DNA of 64,000 nt from Coccinella septempunctata (GCF_907165205.1 NC_058195.1:27982936-28046935); one strand, 5' to 3'. Shown: positions 45,051 to 57,361, numbered from the stretch's first letter. Notes: a model not told the origin generated them from the sequence alone. Numbers and translations: made by a program.

Positions 45051-46593
45051 CCCTAATAGCACACAACGTCCTTGGGACGTCCAATTCATGTCCATTTAAC
45101 GTCGGAACGTCCATGTACTTGATTTGTATGTCCTTTGGACGTCCGTTTCCGGACAGTTTTAGGACGTCCAAGATGGATATCCATTGTTAGTCCAATTTAT
45201 GTACAATGTCCTTATTGGATATCCATTGGATGCCCGTGATGGACATAATACGGACCATATGACACATGTCCGTATCATGTAGTCCCAAAATGGTCCCTGA
45301 CCGACTCAATACATGCAATGTCAAATATATGTTTTTACTGGATATCCATTAGTTGTCCGAGATGAACATAGTACGGACCATATAACTTATATACATATAT
45401 ATATATATATATATAACATGGTCCGTATAACGTCCATCACGGACACATAGTGGATATCCGGAAGGGACATGTTTTGAATGTCCATACCGGATATTCACTA
45501 GGAGTCCGTAATGGACTCAATATGGACTAGATAACATGTATATATTACATGGTCCGTATAACGTCCATGACGGACACCTATTGGATATCCGGTAGGGACA
45601 TCTTTTGAATGTCCATACCGGATATTCACTAGGAGTCCGTAATGGACGTAATATGGACTAAATAACATGTATATATTACATGGTCCGTATAACGTCCATG
45701 ACGGACACCTATTGGATATCCGGTAGGGACATCTTTTGAATGTCCATACCGGATATTCACTAGGAGTCCCTATGGGACGTAATATGGACCAAATAACATG
45801 TATATATTACATTGTCCGTATAACGTCCATCACGGACACCTAGTGGATATCCGGTAGGGACATATTTTGAATGTCCATACCGGATATCCACTAGGAGTCC
45901 GTAATATGGACCAAATAATACATACATGTATATCAATGAACACCAAAATTTAATATTATTTTTCACTAAACTCGATTTATCCGCTTTGTAGTATGATGAA
46001 CGAAGACTAAATACTTGAGTAATTACTATCATTAAATAATGTATATTTGAGTTTCAAGACTTTAGTTTTCATTATATGGTATTTCTGTATTAATCGACTA
46101 CTATTCTATAAATCAGTTAACAATATAATGAATGTGTTCCTACAAGTAGGTGTATCGTATGGTCTCGGTAGCTAGGACGGTTGCAGCGAAGACTCAGTAA
46201 TGCGATGTCCCCCACGTACTCGCGAGTTCGAATCCGGGCGAAGTGTAAAAACTTTCTAGTAAGTATGAATGAGAATGAGAACAACACAGAAAAAATAACA
46301 TCTGCGTCTGAGTGTAAGACATTGGGTTTTAGGACATTAAAATTCTAATAGATAGAATAGCCAACGTCGTGGTAAATTTTTGTACCGTTGAGATTGCTAA
46401 TGATGGTCCCAACGGGATATCCATTGGACGTCCGCCATGGACGTCCGAATTCGGTTCAAAGTTGTGACATTTGTACGTCCTTCGGATGTCCATAGAACGT
46501 CCATTGTACCAGAAATGGACGTCCCATGGATGTCCGTAATGTCCGAAGAGGACGTCCTATGGATGTCCATAGGACTACTTTGTGCTATTAGGG
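45051..46593. mobile_element. CCC-ended TIR element A2, uninterrupted copy
   Basis: It is 1543 bp, starting CCCTAATAGCACACAACGTCC-like and ending TTTGTGCTATTAGGG, with GA on both sides (45049-45050, 46594-46595). Subterminal parts are dense in GGACGTCC and GGATATCC palindromes. The middle holds the same palindromic minisatellite as A1 (about 45420-45930), a (TA)n run at 45396-45415, and the tRNA-like module. It is non-coding. This copy lets the split copy A1 be read. Confidence 0.8.
46158..46243 (+). other. tRNA-like (Pol III A/B box) module in A2
   Basis: A box-A-like TAGCTAGGACGG (46169-46180) and box B GAGTTCGAATCC (46224-46235) lie 43 bp apart, as in tRNA genes and tRNA-derived SINEs. 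The arms do not pair well. Sequence and position match the module in A1, so it is an old, stable part of the family. Confidence 0.55.
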
Positions 46594-46924
46594 GACCTAG
46601 GGTAAGGAAAGAGAACTTCGAAATAAACTAACTCAGAGCGACAGGGGCGTCACGTTGATAGAAATAAGTTGTCCTACGTATTACTAGGGAATTAATCGAG
46701 ATTTTAATATCGAAATTAATCATCTGGAATAAGTTTCGAAGAATAAAATAATTATAATTATTTTCCATTTCTCGATTATTTTTGGGTCGGCCTGGCCGAC
46801 CCTGCATACCCAGACGAGTCGTCATTGTTAGAAATGCCTTCAAATTTTCAGCAGCAGGGAAACACATTTTCTAATTACAAGCATTCCAACACTATAAAGT
46901 TTTTAGTCGGATTAACCTCAACTA

Positions 46925-47136
46925 GTGCCGTCATATATGCGAGTGAGGGATATGAAGGGGCAATTTGACAGAAATGAACAATGCGAGTTGACAAACATTT
47001 CGCAAGAAAATGATGCCGTTATGGATGATCGTGGATTCATTATAAGAGACTTATTAGATGAAATTAATGTCAAATTTTATAGACCGCCTTTTCTTATGAA
47101 AAGAAAACGATTGACATCTGAAGAGGAGATAATGAT
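46925..47136 (+). pseudogene. DDE transposase, C-terminal part
   Basis: The frame reads VMDDRGFIIRDLLDEINVKFYRPPFLMKRKRLTSEEEIM, the DDE_Tnp_4 block that carries a later catalytic Asp. It has the same strand and family as 42850-43660 and completes it. About 100 residues between the two halves are missing, replaced by the 3.26 kb insert. A LINE tail cuts it off at about 47137. Confidence 0.65.
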
Positions 47137-48200
47137 AAAGCATGCCCGTAAGAGGTGTTGGGATAAGATTCAGATTTGATGGAGGCCTGTTTAACCTGAA
47201 GCGCCTCAGAGCAAAAACCCGTACCAAGTTTATCACGGAACTTCAATATGCAGACGACTGTTCACTCATCGCTAGCAGCTCAGAGGATCTACAGATAATG
47301 ATGGACACCTATAAACATATATACGAAGCTTTAGGCCTTAGACTCAATATTGACAAGACCAAAATCCTGGTAAGTCCGCCAGAAAGCCTTCAAACAGATA
47401 TCAGCCTGGGCAATGAAACTCTAGAACAGGTCGAGCAGTTCAAATACTTGGGAAGCTTCATAAATACTAGGGCTAACCTTGACACAGAAATACACAACCG
47501 TATCAATTCGGCATCACGGGCATTCTGGAAGCTGAAGGACAGAGTGTTCCAAAATCACGACCTCAATCTGAAGACCAAAACAGCTGTTTACAGAGCAGTG
47601 GTCCTCCCAACGCTTCTTTACGGAAGCGAAAGCTGGACTCCCTACAGGCGACATATTAAACAGCTTGAACAGACGCAGCAACGTCATCTAAGACAGATAA
47701 TGCACATCAGATGGTTCCACAAAGTTTCGAATGCAGAAGTCTTGCAGCGCGCGAGTTGTACAACAATTGAGACTCAAGTAACGAGGGCCCGACTCAGATG
47801 GAGCGGACACATTCTGAGGATGCAAGACACAAGACTCCCCAAAATAGCTCTATACGGCGAACTCACTGAGGGAGCCCGGAAACCAGGAGGCCAGTATAAG
47901 CGGTTTAAGGATACACTACATCAATCCCTAAAATCAGTTAATGCTAATCATAGCTGGGAACAACTAGCGTTAGACAGGTCACAGTGGAGGTCTTTGGTCC
48001 ACAGTTATAATGGAGAATCGAGAAGGATACAGCGGCGGCCAGATCTGGTTGGAGACTATCCATGCCCTGAGTGTGGAAGGATCTGCAGGTCACGGTTGGG
48101 TCTCTTTAGTCACAGTCGCAACTAGAACTAAGAAGTTACAAGTCTGTTAGAATTTTTTTTTTTTCTTCTTCTTTTTGTAGATTTATTCCCGGTAACGGGA
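47137..48200 (+). pseudogene. 5'-truncated LINE, RT C-terminus
   Basis: The 327-codon frame (47142-48125) starts within RT at LQYADDCSLIASSSEDL, keeping the catalytic YADD. It continues with LRLNIDKTKILV, YLGSFINTRANLDTEI, LLYGSESWTPYRRHIKQLEQTQQRHLRQI and RWSGHILRM. It ends in a C2H2-like CPECGRICRSRLGLFSHSR. This is the usual ending of a large arthropod LINE group. The open frame suggests recent insertion; the N-terminal endonuclease was never copied. A pyrimidine-rich tail follows. Confidence 0.8.
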
Positions 48201-48828
48201 TACAGCAATGAATGATTGAATGACAAAGAAAATTGCAAAGTCGATAGTGCATGTTGAAAGAACAATTCGCAAAATCAAATCTTACAAAATTTTATCGAAA
48301 AGATGCCCAATACTTTTACTTCCTATAAAATCCAGTATGTTCAATGTTGTATGTTTTTTGGTGAATTTTGACGATTGTTTAGTAAAATAGTTCAAACTCT
48401 TGCTTTATTTTTCTTATATGAGGTTATCATTTTTCCTCGATCCATTGAAATAATTCTCGCCTTCTCAAATCACAACAGAGTGGAAAAGTTGTAAACATAT
48501 GCCAACCTCGAAGCAGAATAATTCGTAACAATACTGATTATTTCTTTTCCCCACCAGAAAGTACAAATAAAAGAATGGGAACTGTGGAAATATTATAATA
48601 AATATATTTTGTTTCGAACAATTTTTCCTGTCATAAGGAATAATTAACTAAAACGAAGAACAAGAGCATATAATGTCCATCAGCCGGGGTTTATGGGTTC
48701 TTACAGTTCTGATGTTCACTACTTGTGAATGATTTTTTACTCGACGCACCACTCATTTATAATATATATTAGGATTATTATGAAGTCCCGCTCTCTTGTA
48801 TATTCAAGTTGCGTAGTTGCGATTACCC
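48201..48828. other. No gene seen
   Basis: AT-rich sequence, probably part of the older THAP-transposon body. I see nothing else in it. Confidence 0.4.
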
Positions 48829-50075
48829 CCAACTACACCTTTTCCAAGTGTATTTCAGAAATCGTCAACTGTATTTCAGATTAGTCAATTCGATTTCAGA
48901 AAGCGTCAATTGTATTTCAGATTAGTCAATTCAATTTCAGAAAGCGTCAATTGTATTTCAGATTAGTCAATTCAATTTCAGAAAACATCAAATGTAATTC
49001 AGATTAGTCAATTGAATTTCAGAAATCGTCAATTGTAATTCAGATTGAAGTATATGTATTTCAGAAACGGTCATTTATGATTCAGAAAGTACATAGAGAT
49101 GTAAAAAAGGATGACTTATGTAGATGTCAGGTACATATGTATGTATGTCGAGATGTATGTAGACTTGTTACACTTGTATGGTTTGTGTTATAGGCCCCAG
49201 TTGTAATTCAGATTAAATGATTTGTAATTCAGAAAGTACGAATATCATTCAAATTACATAGAAATGTGAAAAAGTGTGAGTTGAAAAAGAGAAATTTTCT
49301 TCAGAACGTTGGCAAGCTTTCAATGAAGATTTGAAAAAAGAGATACATTTTGTCCAAATTCCCGCAATCACTGTTAAAATACTGAACTCATGGAATCTGA
49401 TGTCAATGATACTGAATTCACGCGTTACGCGAGCAGCTGAAGAAGGCCTTTACTGTTGCGTTATTTCTCTTTTCAATAATTGTATTCATGATTGAATGTA
49501 GGAACTGCTTTAATCTTATTATTCGTTCGTTTCTTCGTTCAATTTGTGAAGATTACCATCAATAACTACCAGAAGCAATCACTCCATGCTCCATGACTCA
49601 TTCACGAAATCACGAACCCCTAAAATGTCTTCCAAAAAAAGATCTAACGGTTTTTCAAAGAACTTCAGTAATGATTTTTACATTACATTAAACCGAATTT
49701 CCAAATATCACAGTTATCTCACTTTCAGTCTGATCTCGGGATTCAAGAGGATAAACCGTATTTCCAATAACCATTTCTGTAACCTATATGAAATGTGTGT
49801 AATTTCGAATTAGGATTTCCGAAATACAATTGACGATTTCTGAAATTAAATAATTGACTGATCTGAATTACAAGTGATGTTTTCTGAAATGCAATTGATA
49901 TTTTCTGAAATTGAATTGACTAATCTGAAATACAATTGACGCTTTCTGAAATTGAATTGACTAATCTGAAATACAATTGACACTTTCTGAAATCGAATTG
50001 ACTAATCTGAAATACAATTGACGATTTCTGAAATAAAATTGACGATTTCTGAAATACATTTGGAAATGGTGTAGT
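48829..50075. mobile_element. Element with inverted arrays of TTTCAG repeats
   Basis: The left arm (about 48829-49080) and inverted right arm (about 49805-50075) share CTACACC...TTTCCAA and then several 40-bp units built of GTATTTCAGATTAGTCAATT and CAATTTCAGAAAGCGTC. The core (49080-49805) is unique and non-coding. Subterminal tandem arrays of this sort recall foldback elements. The target duplication is not resolved. Confidence 0.65.
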
Positions 50076-50196
50076 GAATCGTTGCGAACTCTTGGGATCG
50101 AAGACGATGCCTAGGTCTTGGTGTTTGGCTGGCCGTATATGTTGCAATAGGTATTTTTGCATAATGAAGAAATAAAAAAGACATTAATTAGCACAG

Positions 50197-51804
50197 CTAT
50201 GTAATCAACGACAGATTAACTGGTTGTAGATCTCTTACTGTTCTCATAGCGAGCATTTCAGGTACATAAATATCGCGATAAAATGAAATGATATTATTTC
50301 TTATTTCTTCTACTATATCTACATGATTCTGTTTATAAATTGGTATCACGAGTAAACTTTTCGGCGACCAAACAACAAGATGACAGGTCTCAGATTCAAG
50401 TATCATCAAAGAACCAATTATCTGATATAGTTAAGGATGTTTATCTCTTATATAGATTTTCCCATTTCTTCACCAAGAAAAAATTACTCAATTGGGATTT
50501 CGATAGAAAATCTGTGAAGGCAGATAAGTTTTGGCAATCTTCCAGGACTTTAGGACATTTGATTTCGATGATACGTCGAATATCAGCTCCATCCATTACG
50601 ACGCCATCTAAACTTGTTGCCAAATGTGGGCTTTTTTTATCAACAAAAAGATCAACCTCAATCATTTTCTCATTATTCTCTAGAAAAGCAGCTGTATACT
50701 CTTGCCTTGCCTTGGGTTCGTTTTCTTTACTACAACGCATAGCTGCAGTTTCGAAATCTTTATTCTCTAACCAGAGATTTTTCAAGAAAAAGCGTTTTGT
50801 TGCATTTTCAGAATGTGGTTTTGTTACAACAAATTTTATATTTGATGATGTAATAAAATAAGTTCTCCATTTCAGCCAATCAGTAGTTCCTGAGGGGAAG
50901 TTCCAGGTATTTCGAAAACAGTTAATTTTTGCCGATTTGCAAAATTTTCCATATTCGCCAAAAATTGAGACGTTTGTACCCTAAGAATGCCTTTTTCTTC
51001 AGTTGAGTATTCGAAGTCTTTAGGTATACTCCAAATGCAAAACTGATTGAAACATGGAACCTTCTCCAGCCTTTTGCAAATCTACGATGAAATTGTTCCG
51101 ATTGATATTTCTAACATATTCCTCAGGAATCGGATTGAATAGTGATCTTTTTGTTGGTATGTATCTCTTACTTTGGTATTCAGTTGATATAACAGACTTG
51201 GGATTTCGCTTTTTCGAACCTAAACCTCACTGTCTGGGGAAACTAGTAGATGCGACAAAACGATGTCCAAATTTTTCAACATATTCCCATATAAATAAAA
51301 GAAATGCTGTAACGTGGCTACACTTTCCCATGGCCGAGTGCATACATTCTCAACTCCCTTCCTTAACCGCACCGGATATTGTATTTATAGTGACTGAAAC
51401 ATTATATTTCACAGTCTTCTGAAACGATGATAAGCACTTGCATTTACAAAAGTACCTATGTCCCTGTCTAGCATCTTCGATATTACTAATATGATCACTC
51501 GATACAAACTGGCTTCCTTTCTAGAATGGCTTAACCGTTGTAACATAACTATTAATGGGTCTAATTTCAGTATTCTCGGGGTCTTCCTCATCAATATTTG
51601 CTCCAAAAATGAAGGTGTAAATGTGACCTTTTTGTAATACTGGGGTATATGGTATATCACAAGAAGGAAAATTTCCCCATACTGAAGGTTCTGTCTCACT
51701 ATTGGTGCTACTTGAATTAGGTGTTTGAATGATATTATATTTTTTTCATTTCCTGCCTTTATGCAGTTTTTCACTCTGAAATGTAGAAATGAAATGATTA
51801 TCAA
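50197..51804 (-). pseudogene. SWIM-YqaJ nuclease-like gene, broken
   Basis: The minus strand carries, in order, a start-side frame (51804-51409), then a SWIM-like zinc motif (ECMHSAMGKCSHVTAFLLF at about 51345-51290) and a QWGLGSKKRNPKS region. After a gap comes a YqaJ-type exonuclease domain at 50785-50441: NEPKARQEYTAAF, VDLFVDKKSPHLATSLDGVV and IIEIKCPK, which hold the Glu/Asp/Glu-x-Lys residues of this nuclease fold. Stops and shifts break it. It converges on the THAP transposase. I infer both belonged to one large DNA transposon of the ISL2EU-like group, later shredded by inserts. Confidence 0.6.
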
Positions 51805-52050
51805 TTTAATTCACTCAAAACAGATCATACGGTTTTCACAAAATGAGTTTTCAGTTTTCAAAACACGACACGACGCTATCATTAATTAAATACTCGACTG
51901 TACAATCATATAAAAGGCTACAACAGTGAGCGGTGAGAAACAGGAATGAATCTTGTTGAAAGCATTCCGACTCTGATTGAAAAGGACCTAGAAAGTGCTC
52001 TAGTCTAGCCCGTAACTTCAACCTATCCATATAGAGGAAATTCAGATATA
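51805..52050. other. No gene seen; ends in BEL target site
   Basis: AT-rich sequence leading up to the 5-bp target TGCAT (52051-52055). Confidence 0.4.
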
Positions 52051-52055
52051 TGCAT

Positions 52056-55000
52056 TGTTAAAAATTGAGCGAAGCCCCCCTCCGACCTCTCTCTAGTCTA
52101 CGCTCCTGACCAGCTCCGGTGGCCGCGTATGGTACCCCGATTCGGCGGTGCGCTGGTTGAACGACGCAACGGCTCCACTTTCCGTGTTTTTCAGAAGTGA
52201 AAAACCTACACATTTCCACATATTCTTAAGAATTCTCTTTGTTAGCTCTGTAGAAGTAACCTCTCTTTGCTTTCAATTGTGATTTTGTAACAACTCATTT
52301 TTAAGTTCACCTCTTTTAGTTGTTCTCAATTTTTCAGTCTTCTCGCACAATCCTGGTGCTAAATTGTTCTTCTCATAAGGTAAAGTACTCTCAGACTACT
52401 CAAAATTATTAATTACTCCATTTTCATGATAATTTCATTCTCATGAAATTCGTCCACGTGCAAGAGATTTCAGAATCTTGAAATAGACTCATAATCCTTG
52501 CTAGCACCGCTCAACTGAAACGTCCACTCAAGACAACTCGAACCATTGCTGTCTCAGAAATATATATTTTATTGTATTTCAAAATTATATAGATTTTCAG
52601 ACTTCTCTAGATCTTCTCACATGAAAATGGGTATGTAACACCAGGATTGAAACTTCTCAAGTCCATCTCAATAAAAATGATTACTGATTCATTGTCTGCT
52701 CCTAATATTCCTTATTATTAGAATCAGTTTAATCATTTTTGAGACAACTCTTATGATCACCTCGATGTACAGGGTGGGCAAATTTCGATGTTTTAGCACT
52801 ACAGTTTTTAAACCAGAGGAGATTCACAAAATCTGATACCCCATTCTCGTTCTCTCTTTCTGAGAAACTAACAATAGTAGTAGTCATTTTTGGCCACTTT
52901 CTTTTGTTTTCGAGTTATAAGCAAAAATTGGAAAAATGGCGATATTGAAATAAATTTATATCTCCGCTAATACTGACGGTAGAGCTCTGAAATTGAAACA
53001 TTATACAGGCACTTTTTTACGTAGAATCCAGTGGCGTGCTTGCCGTTTTAGTAGGATTTCCAATTACGAAGCTTTTACCCAAAGTTATGTTTTTTTAAAT
53101 GGGAACACTAGTTTTCTGTGCAATTTTTTGAAAGCTTAATTTTTACTGATTTCAAAAATATATAACATCATATGGTTTGTATCAATATAAATGATAGAAA
53201 TGGTCAAAAACCTTTTTTCTCAATATTTCTATGGTTTCAATTTTTGATGAACACAGAAACATATACCATCGTATGATCACCACTGTCTCCTTCTATAAAT
53301 CCTTTCATTATTATGAAAATTTATGAAATATATCTTGATTCAAATTTTGTGAAAATTGGTAAAAAGCATAGAAAGAATGACATTACCGGAAGGAGCCTGC
53401 TTTTGTTATAGGAAACTCTATTTTTCTGTGCTCGTCAAAAGTTGAAACCATAGAAATATTGAGAAAAAAGGTTTTTGACCGTTTTCTATTATTTATATTG
53501 ATACAAACCATATGATGTAATAAATTTTTGAAATCAGTAAAAATTAAGCTTTCAAAAAATTGCACAGAGAACTAGTGTTCCCATTTAAAAAAACATAACT
53601 TTGGGTAATAGCTTCGTAATTAAAAATCTTTCTGAAAAGGCGAGCAAGCCACTGGATTCTACGTAAAAAAGTGCCTGTATAATGTTTCGATTTCAGAGTT
53701 CTATCATCAGTATTAGCGGAGATATAAATTTATTTCGATATCGCCATTTTTCCAATTTTTGCTTATAACTCGAAAACAAAAGAAAGTGGCCAAAAATCAC
53801 TACTACTATTGTAAGTTTTTCAGAAAAAGAGAACGAGAATGGGGTATCAGATTTTGTCTATCTCCTCTGGTTTAAAAGTTGTAGTGCTAAAACATCGAAA
53901 TTTGCCCACCCTGTACATATGACTAATTACTGTTGTTGAGTTTCAGATGAACGAATCCACATATTCTCCAGGGTGGACCCTGGATGAAGCTGTTTTCTTC
54001 AGAACAGGATGTGAACACCTCAACTTTAGTTGATATTGCTCGATACACCTCGACCTAGGCTCCACCCTGAAAAGTCTGCTCGAATACTCATGTCTACTCA
54101 TTTGGTATGGTCTACTCTTTATAATATGTACTCTCATTGATTCTTTTCTATATTCATTCATCAAACTCAACATACATGTTAGTTTTCTCAGCCTTCAGCA
54201 CATCTCAAAATCTACGATTAGAGATTTATTTAACTCAGTACTCTCATGACTTCTCTTAATTTATCAATTGTTTCTTCTGTTTTTCTGAAGAACGTTCTAA
54301 TCGTGCTTACTTGTAAGCAGTTCGTCTCTGTAAATGTTGAATTCATTGATAAATTTTTTGCACTCTTCAAGTTCATCTCAATATATATGAATTATACTAT
54401 GTTCTTCCCAGATTAATTATGATTGTCCTTTTCATTTAATTAAATATTAATGAACTTCTCATTTAATTAGAATTTATTGCCTTTCTCATATTATTTTTAA
54501 TATTCTAGTGCTTCTCAAATTCATTAATTCTGTGCTTCTCATTTAACTTGTGCGACTCTTGTTCTGCTCATACTTACATTAACATTATTGATCAACACAA
54601 ATTTAATGTATCGATTTCTCGTTGATGATCAAACCTAGACATTGCAGTTTCACCTCTGGCCTATTTCTCTGTACTCTCGCGTCTTCTCTTTAAAATTCAG
54701 TATTCTAACCGTCGCGTTTTCTGATAGAATAAAGAGGCTCTCGCAATCAATTTTCAATTGATTGCTCTATCACTGTGTAACCGTTGTGTTGATATTGAAT
54801 TTATTGAACTCCTCAACGTCTAAGTCTGACATCAAGTGACTTCTCATTTGAACTGCTCTGGACCATCTCTTGTTTTTAGTTGGATATTGTCTCTCTGAGT
54901 TTATAGATGTGGTTAATATTAGTTACTTTTACTGTATTAGCTTCATGCAGGTGACATATTCATTTTATGATTGTCAACGATACTCAATAAATGTTTTCAT

Positions 55001-55079
55001 ACCATCTCCAACTCAATTATCTTTTCATACAGTCCACTACTCTTGAATTACAAAATCATAACACCCTCGATTTTGAACA
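52056..55079 (+). repeat. 5' LTR of BEL/Pao element (contains a MITE)
   Basis: It is 3024 bp including a 1144-bp MITE; without it, about 1.88 kb, matching the 3' LTR. A GAATAAAGAGG polyadenylation-type signal lies at about 54727, followed by sequence shared by both LTRs. TCTCA-type motifs are very frequent on the + strand. Confidence 0.85.
52770..53913. mobile_element. 1.1 kb palindromic TA-flanked MITE (L) in the 5' LTR
   Basis: It starts CAGGGTGGGCAAATTTCG and ends with its inverse, with TA on both sides (52768-52769, 53914-53915). Arms of about 520 bp are inverted copies around a loop of roughly 100 bp. It is absent from the 3' LTR, so it inserted after the BEL element. It is non-coding. 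Confidence 0.85.
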
Positions 55080-55109
55080 TTTGGTCCTTCGGGCTGGATA
55101 ATTGAGTTG

Positions 55110-56257
55110 GAATTTTATCATCGTTCACTAATCATATTTCTCCTGTCTGCAGTTTCAGTTAACACTGGCGATAAGGTTCATACGTCCAAAGATGAGATTA
55201 TTGATATGGGTGTACCTCAGGGGAGTATTTTGGGGCCCCTACTTTTTATTTTATATATAAATGATTTGCCTTCAGCACTGTATAATATTGTCCAAACATT
55301 GGTTAATATTCTTATGTTTGTGGATGACGCAAATGCACTTATTAGAAAGGAAGACATAAAATCCTGCATTGAGCAAACGCGGACAGTTTTTGATCTTATC
55401 AGCAATTGGTGTAGTCGAAACGGGCTCCTTCTCAATGTGGATAAAACTGAGTGCATTATTTTCAGGACTAATAGATCTAGGGAAAATTTTCCAGAAAATA
55501 TCCAATTCAATAATACCATCGTTGAAATAGCACAATACACCAAATTCTTGGGAGTTCATGTCGATAATAAATTGAATTGGTCCGAACATATACATCAGTT
55601 GAGTAAAAAACTAAATAGTACTCTGTATATGATAAGGGTATTATCCCGACGTGTGGACAGGCAACTCTTAAGTTCCATCTATTTCTCAAGTTTCGATTCC
55701 TTACTTAGGTATGGAATAGTGATTTGGGGTAATGGTTCTGATGCCTGTAAATTATTTATTATTCAAAAATACGCTTTAAGATCTATGCTTGGACTAAAAT
55801 TTAGAGAAACTTGTAGAGGGCATTTCAGACAGAATGGAATTCTCACTTTTTATGGATTATAAGTTCTGGAAAGCATACTTTTTATGAAAAAAATCCACAT
55901 TATTTTGAGGATTTAAAAAATTATAATAACACAAGACGTACTGTACCCTTTTTCTTTCCAATACATAAAAGGACACTAACTGCAAAAAACACTGAGTATA
56001 TGTGTATAAAATTCTATAATACTGTACCTAAGAATATTTTGAATATAGTGAATTTAGCCAAATTCAAAAAAGAACTCACAAATTTAATTATAGATATCGA
56101 ACCTTACTCGATTTCAGAATTTTTAAACTATTCCTATGTGAACACTATCGTATAATTTGTTTTTGTTTTCTATTGTTGACGGTTTCTCATTTTTTTGTAT
56201 ATTTGTATCGAAAATTCTGAGAATAAAGTTGTTGTTATTGTTATTGTTATTGTTATT
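55110..56257 (+). pseudogene. 5'-truncated CR1/Jockey-like LINE in BEL
   Basis: The frame 55107-55862 carries GVPQGSILGPLLFILYIND, FVDDANALI at the RT active site (VDD rather than ADD), LLLNVDKTECIIF, FLGVHVDNKLNWSEHI and FFRETCRGHFR-like blocks. A stop ends it just before the C-terminus, which goes on to about 56150 (FYNTVPKNI). It closes with AATAAAG and a (TTGTTA)n tail. It resembles the LINE at 25964-31220. It replaces or displaces part of the BEL leader and gag. Confidence 0.75.
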
Positions 56258-56911
56258 GCCCTCTCATGAAATTGTGCACCTCGACCACGAATACTTTGAG
56301 TGATAAGCCTGATCATGCCTTCATCTCCACAAGCATTAGTCATCTCAAGGAGTCTCTCGAGCCACCTCAAACGTCATCTCAACCGGTTGCTTCGTCCTCG
56401 TCTGCTCAGACATCTCATTATTAGCCTTCTCTGGCGACTACTCAAGTCGGACCTCTCCCAGTCCCTCGTAATTCAACTCCTCAAGTTCTAATGCTGAACG
56501 CCTTCATTACCTCAGATCATCTCTTCAGTCGACTCCTCTGAAGTAGATCTGTCGCTTGGCTCTCACTGGCACACCTCACTTCCCATAGCTTGGGGCAGTC
56601 TCACTCCTCAAAACGAGAACAAACATCTCCTCTTGGCTGCTCTTTGCGATAAGATCTTTCCGACCCCTCAATGTTCATCTCAAACAAGTCCTCGTTTCTA
56701 TTATGAGACCCAGCTCTAGACCAGAACCACTATGCCGCCTCTATAGTGTCCTCTAAGATCTTCTCAAGCATCGTGCCTTCTGGTTTAACGGCCAAAACGG
56801 CCCACGATCACCTCAGCCGAACGGTCCCACTAAAGTCACTTCAAGCCTCTTCATCCAAGCCAACTCAAAAGACCAGCGAAGCCAAGCCAGCCTCCTCGAA
56901 AAGGGCCTAAA
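56258..56911 (+). pseudogene. BEL gag region remnant
   Basis: No long frame remains. Translation in the protease frame and neighbours gives Ser/Leu-rich pieces with many stops and no visible zinc knuckle. Position between leader and protease argues for gag. CTC/CTCA motifs are very dense here. Confidence 0.4.
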
Positions 56912-57361
56912 GTGCTCAGACAGTCATCAAAACCCCTCGAAGACAGCTCATCTCATTATCGACCCCTCATCACCCCAGTCATCTCGTACAACGCAAGACT
57001 TCTCATCGATTCTGGATCGGAACTCTCGTTCATCTCTGAAGACTTCTCAAGACAACTCAGCCTTTCTCGAAGCCAATCCAAAATCACCATCGTTGGAATT
57101 GGTAGAGCCGCCTCAAGATCAAGAGGATCAGTATTGATCACACTGATATCTCTTCACAATCACAAAACCGTGAATATAAATGCTCATATCTTGTCATCTC
57201 CATTTACTAATCTACTATCTTTCAATTGTTGCACACGACCACGTTTGCCACACCTCGACAATGTGAAGCTCGCCGATCCAGAGTTCCACACCTCAAGGCC
57301 AATCGACATCATATTGGGTGCTGATGTCTATGGTTCCATCATTCTTCCTCAACTCCGATAA
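56912..57361 (+). pseudogene. BEL/Pao aspartic protease domain
   Basis: A 149-codon frame with LLIDSGSELSFISEDF, the retropepsin DSG active site, and PIDIILGADVYGSIILPQLR, the conserved second half of Pao proteases. It normally cuts the Gag-Pol polyprotein. A stop separates it from the RT region, joined by a short frame at 57410-57628 (FWEQEEVKSTS), so the polyprotein is interrupted. Confidence 0.75.

Noticed and set aside
48842..49080. CRISPR-like array of about 40-bp repeats
   Set aside because: The units are contiguous without unique spacers, are inverted at the other end of the element, and the DNA is eukaryotic.
50340..51422. Plus-strand frames of 173 and 122 codons
   Set aside because: Antisense to the SWIM-YqaJ pseudogene, whose motifs are recognisable on the minus strand.
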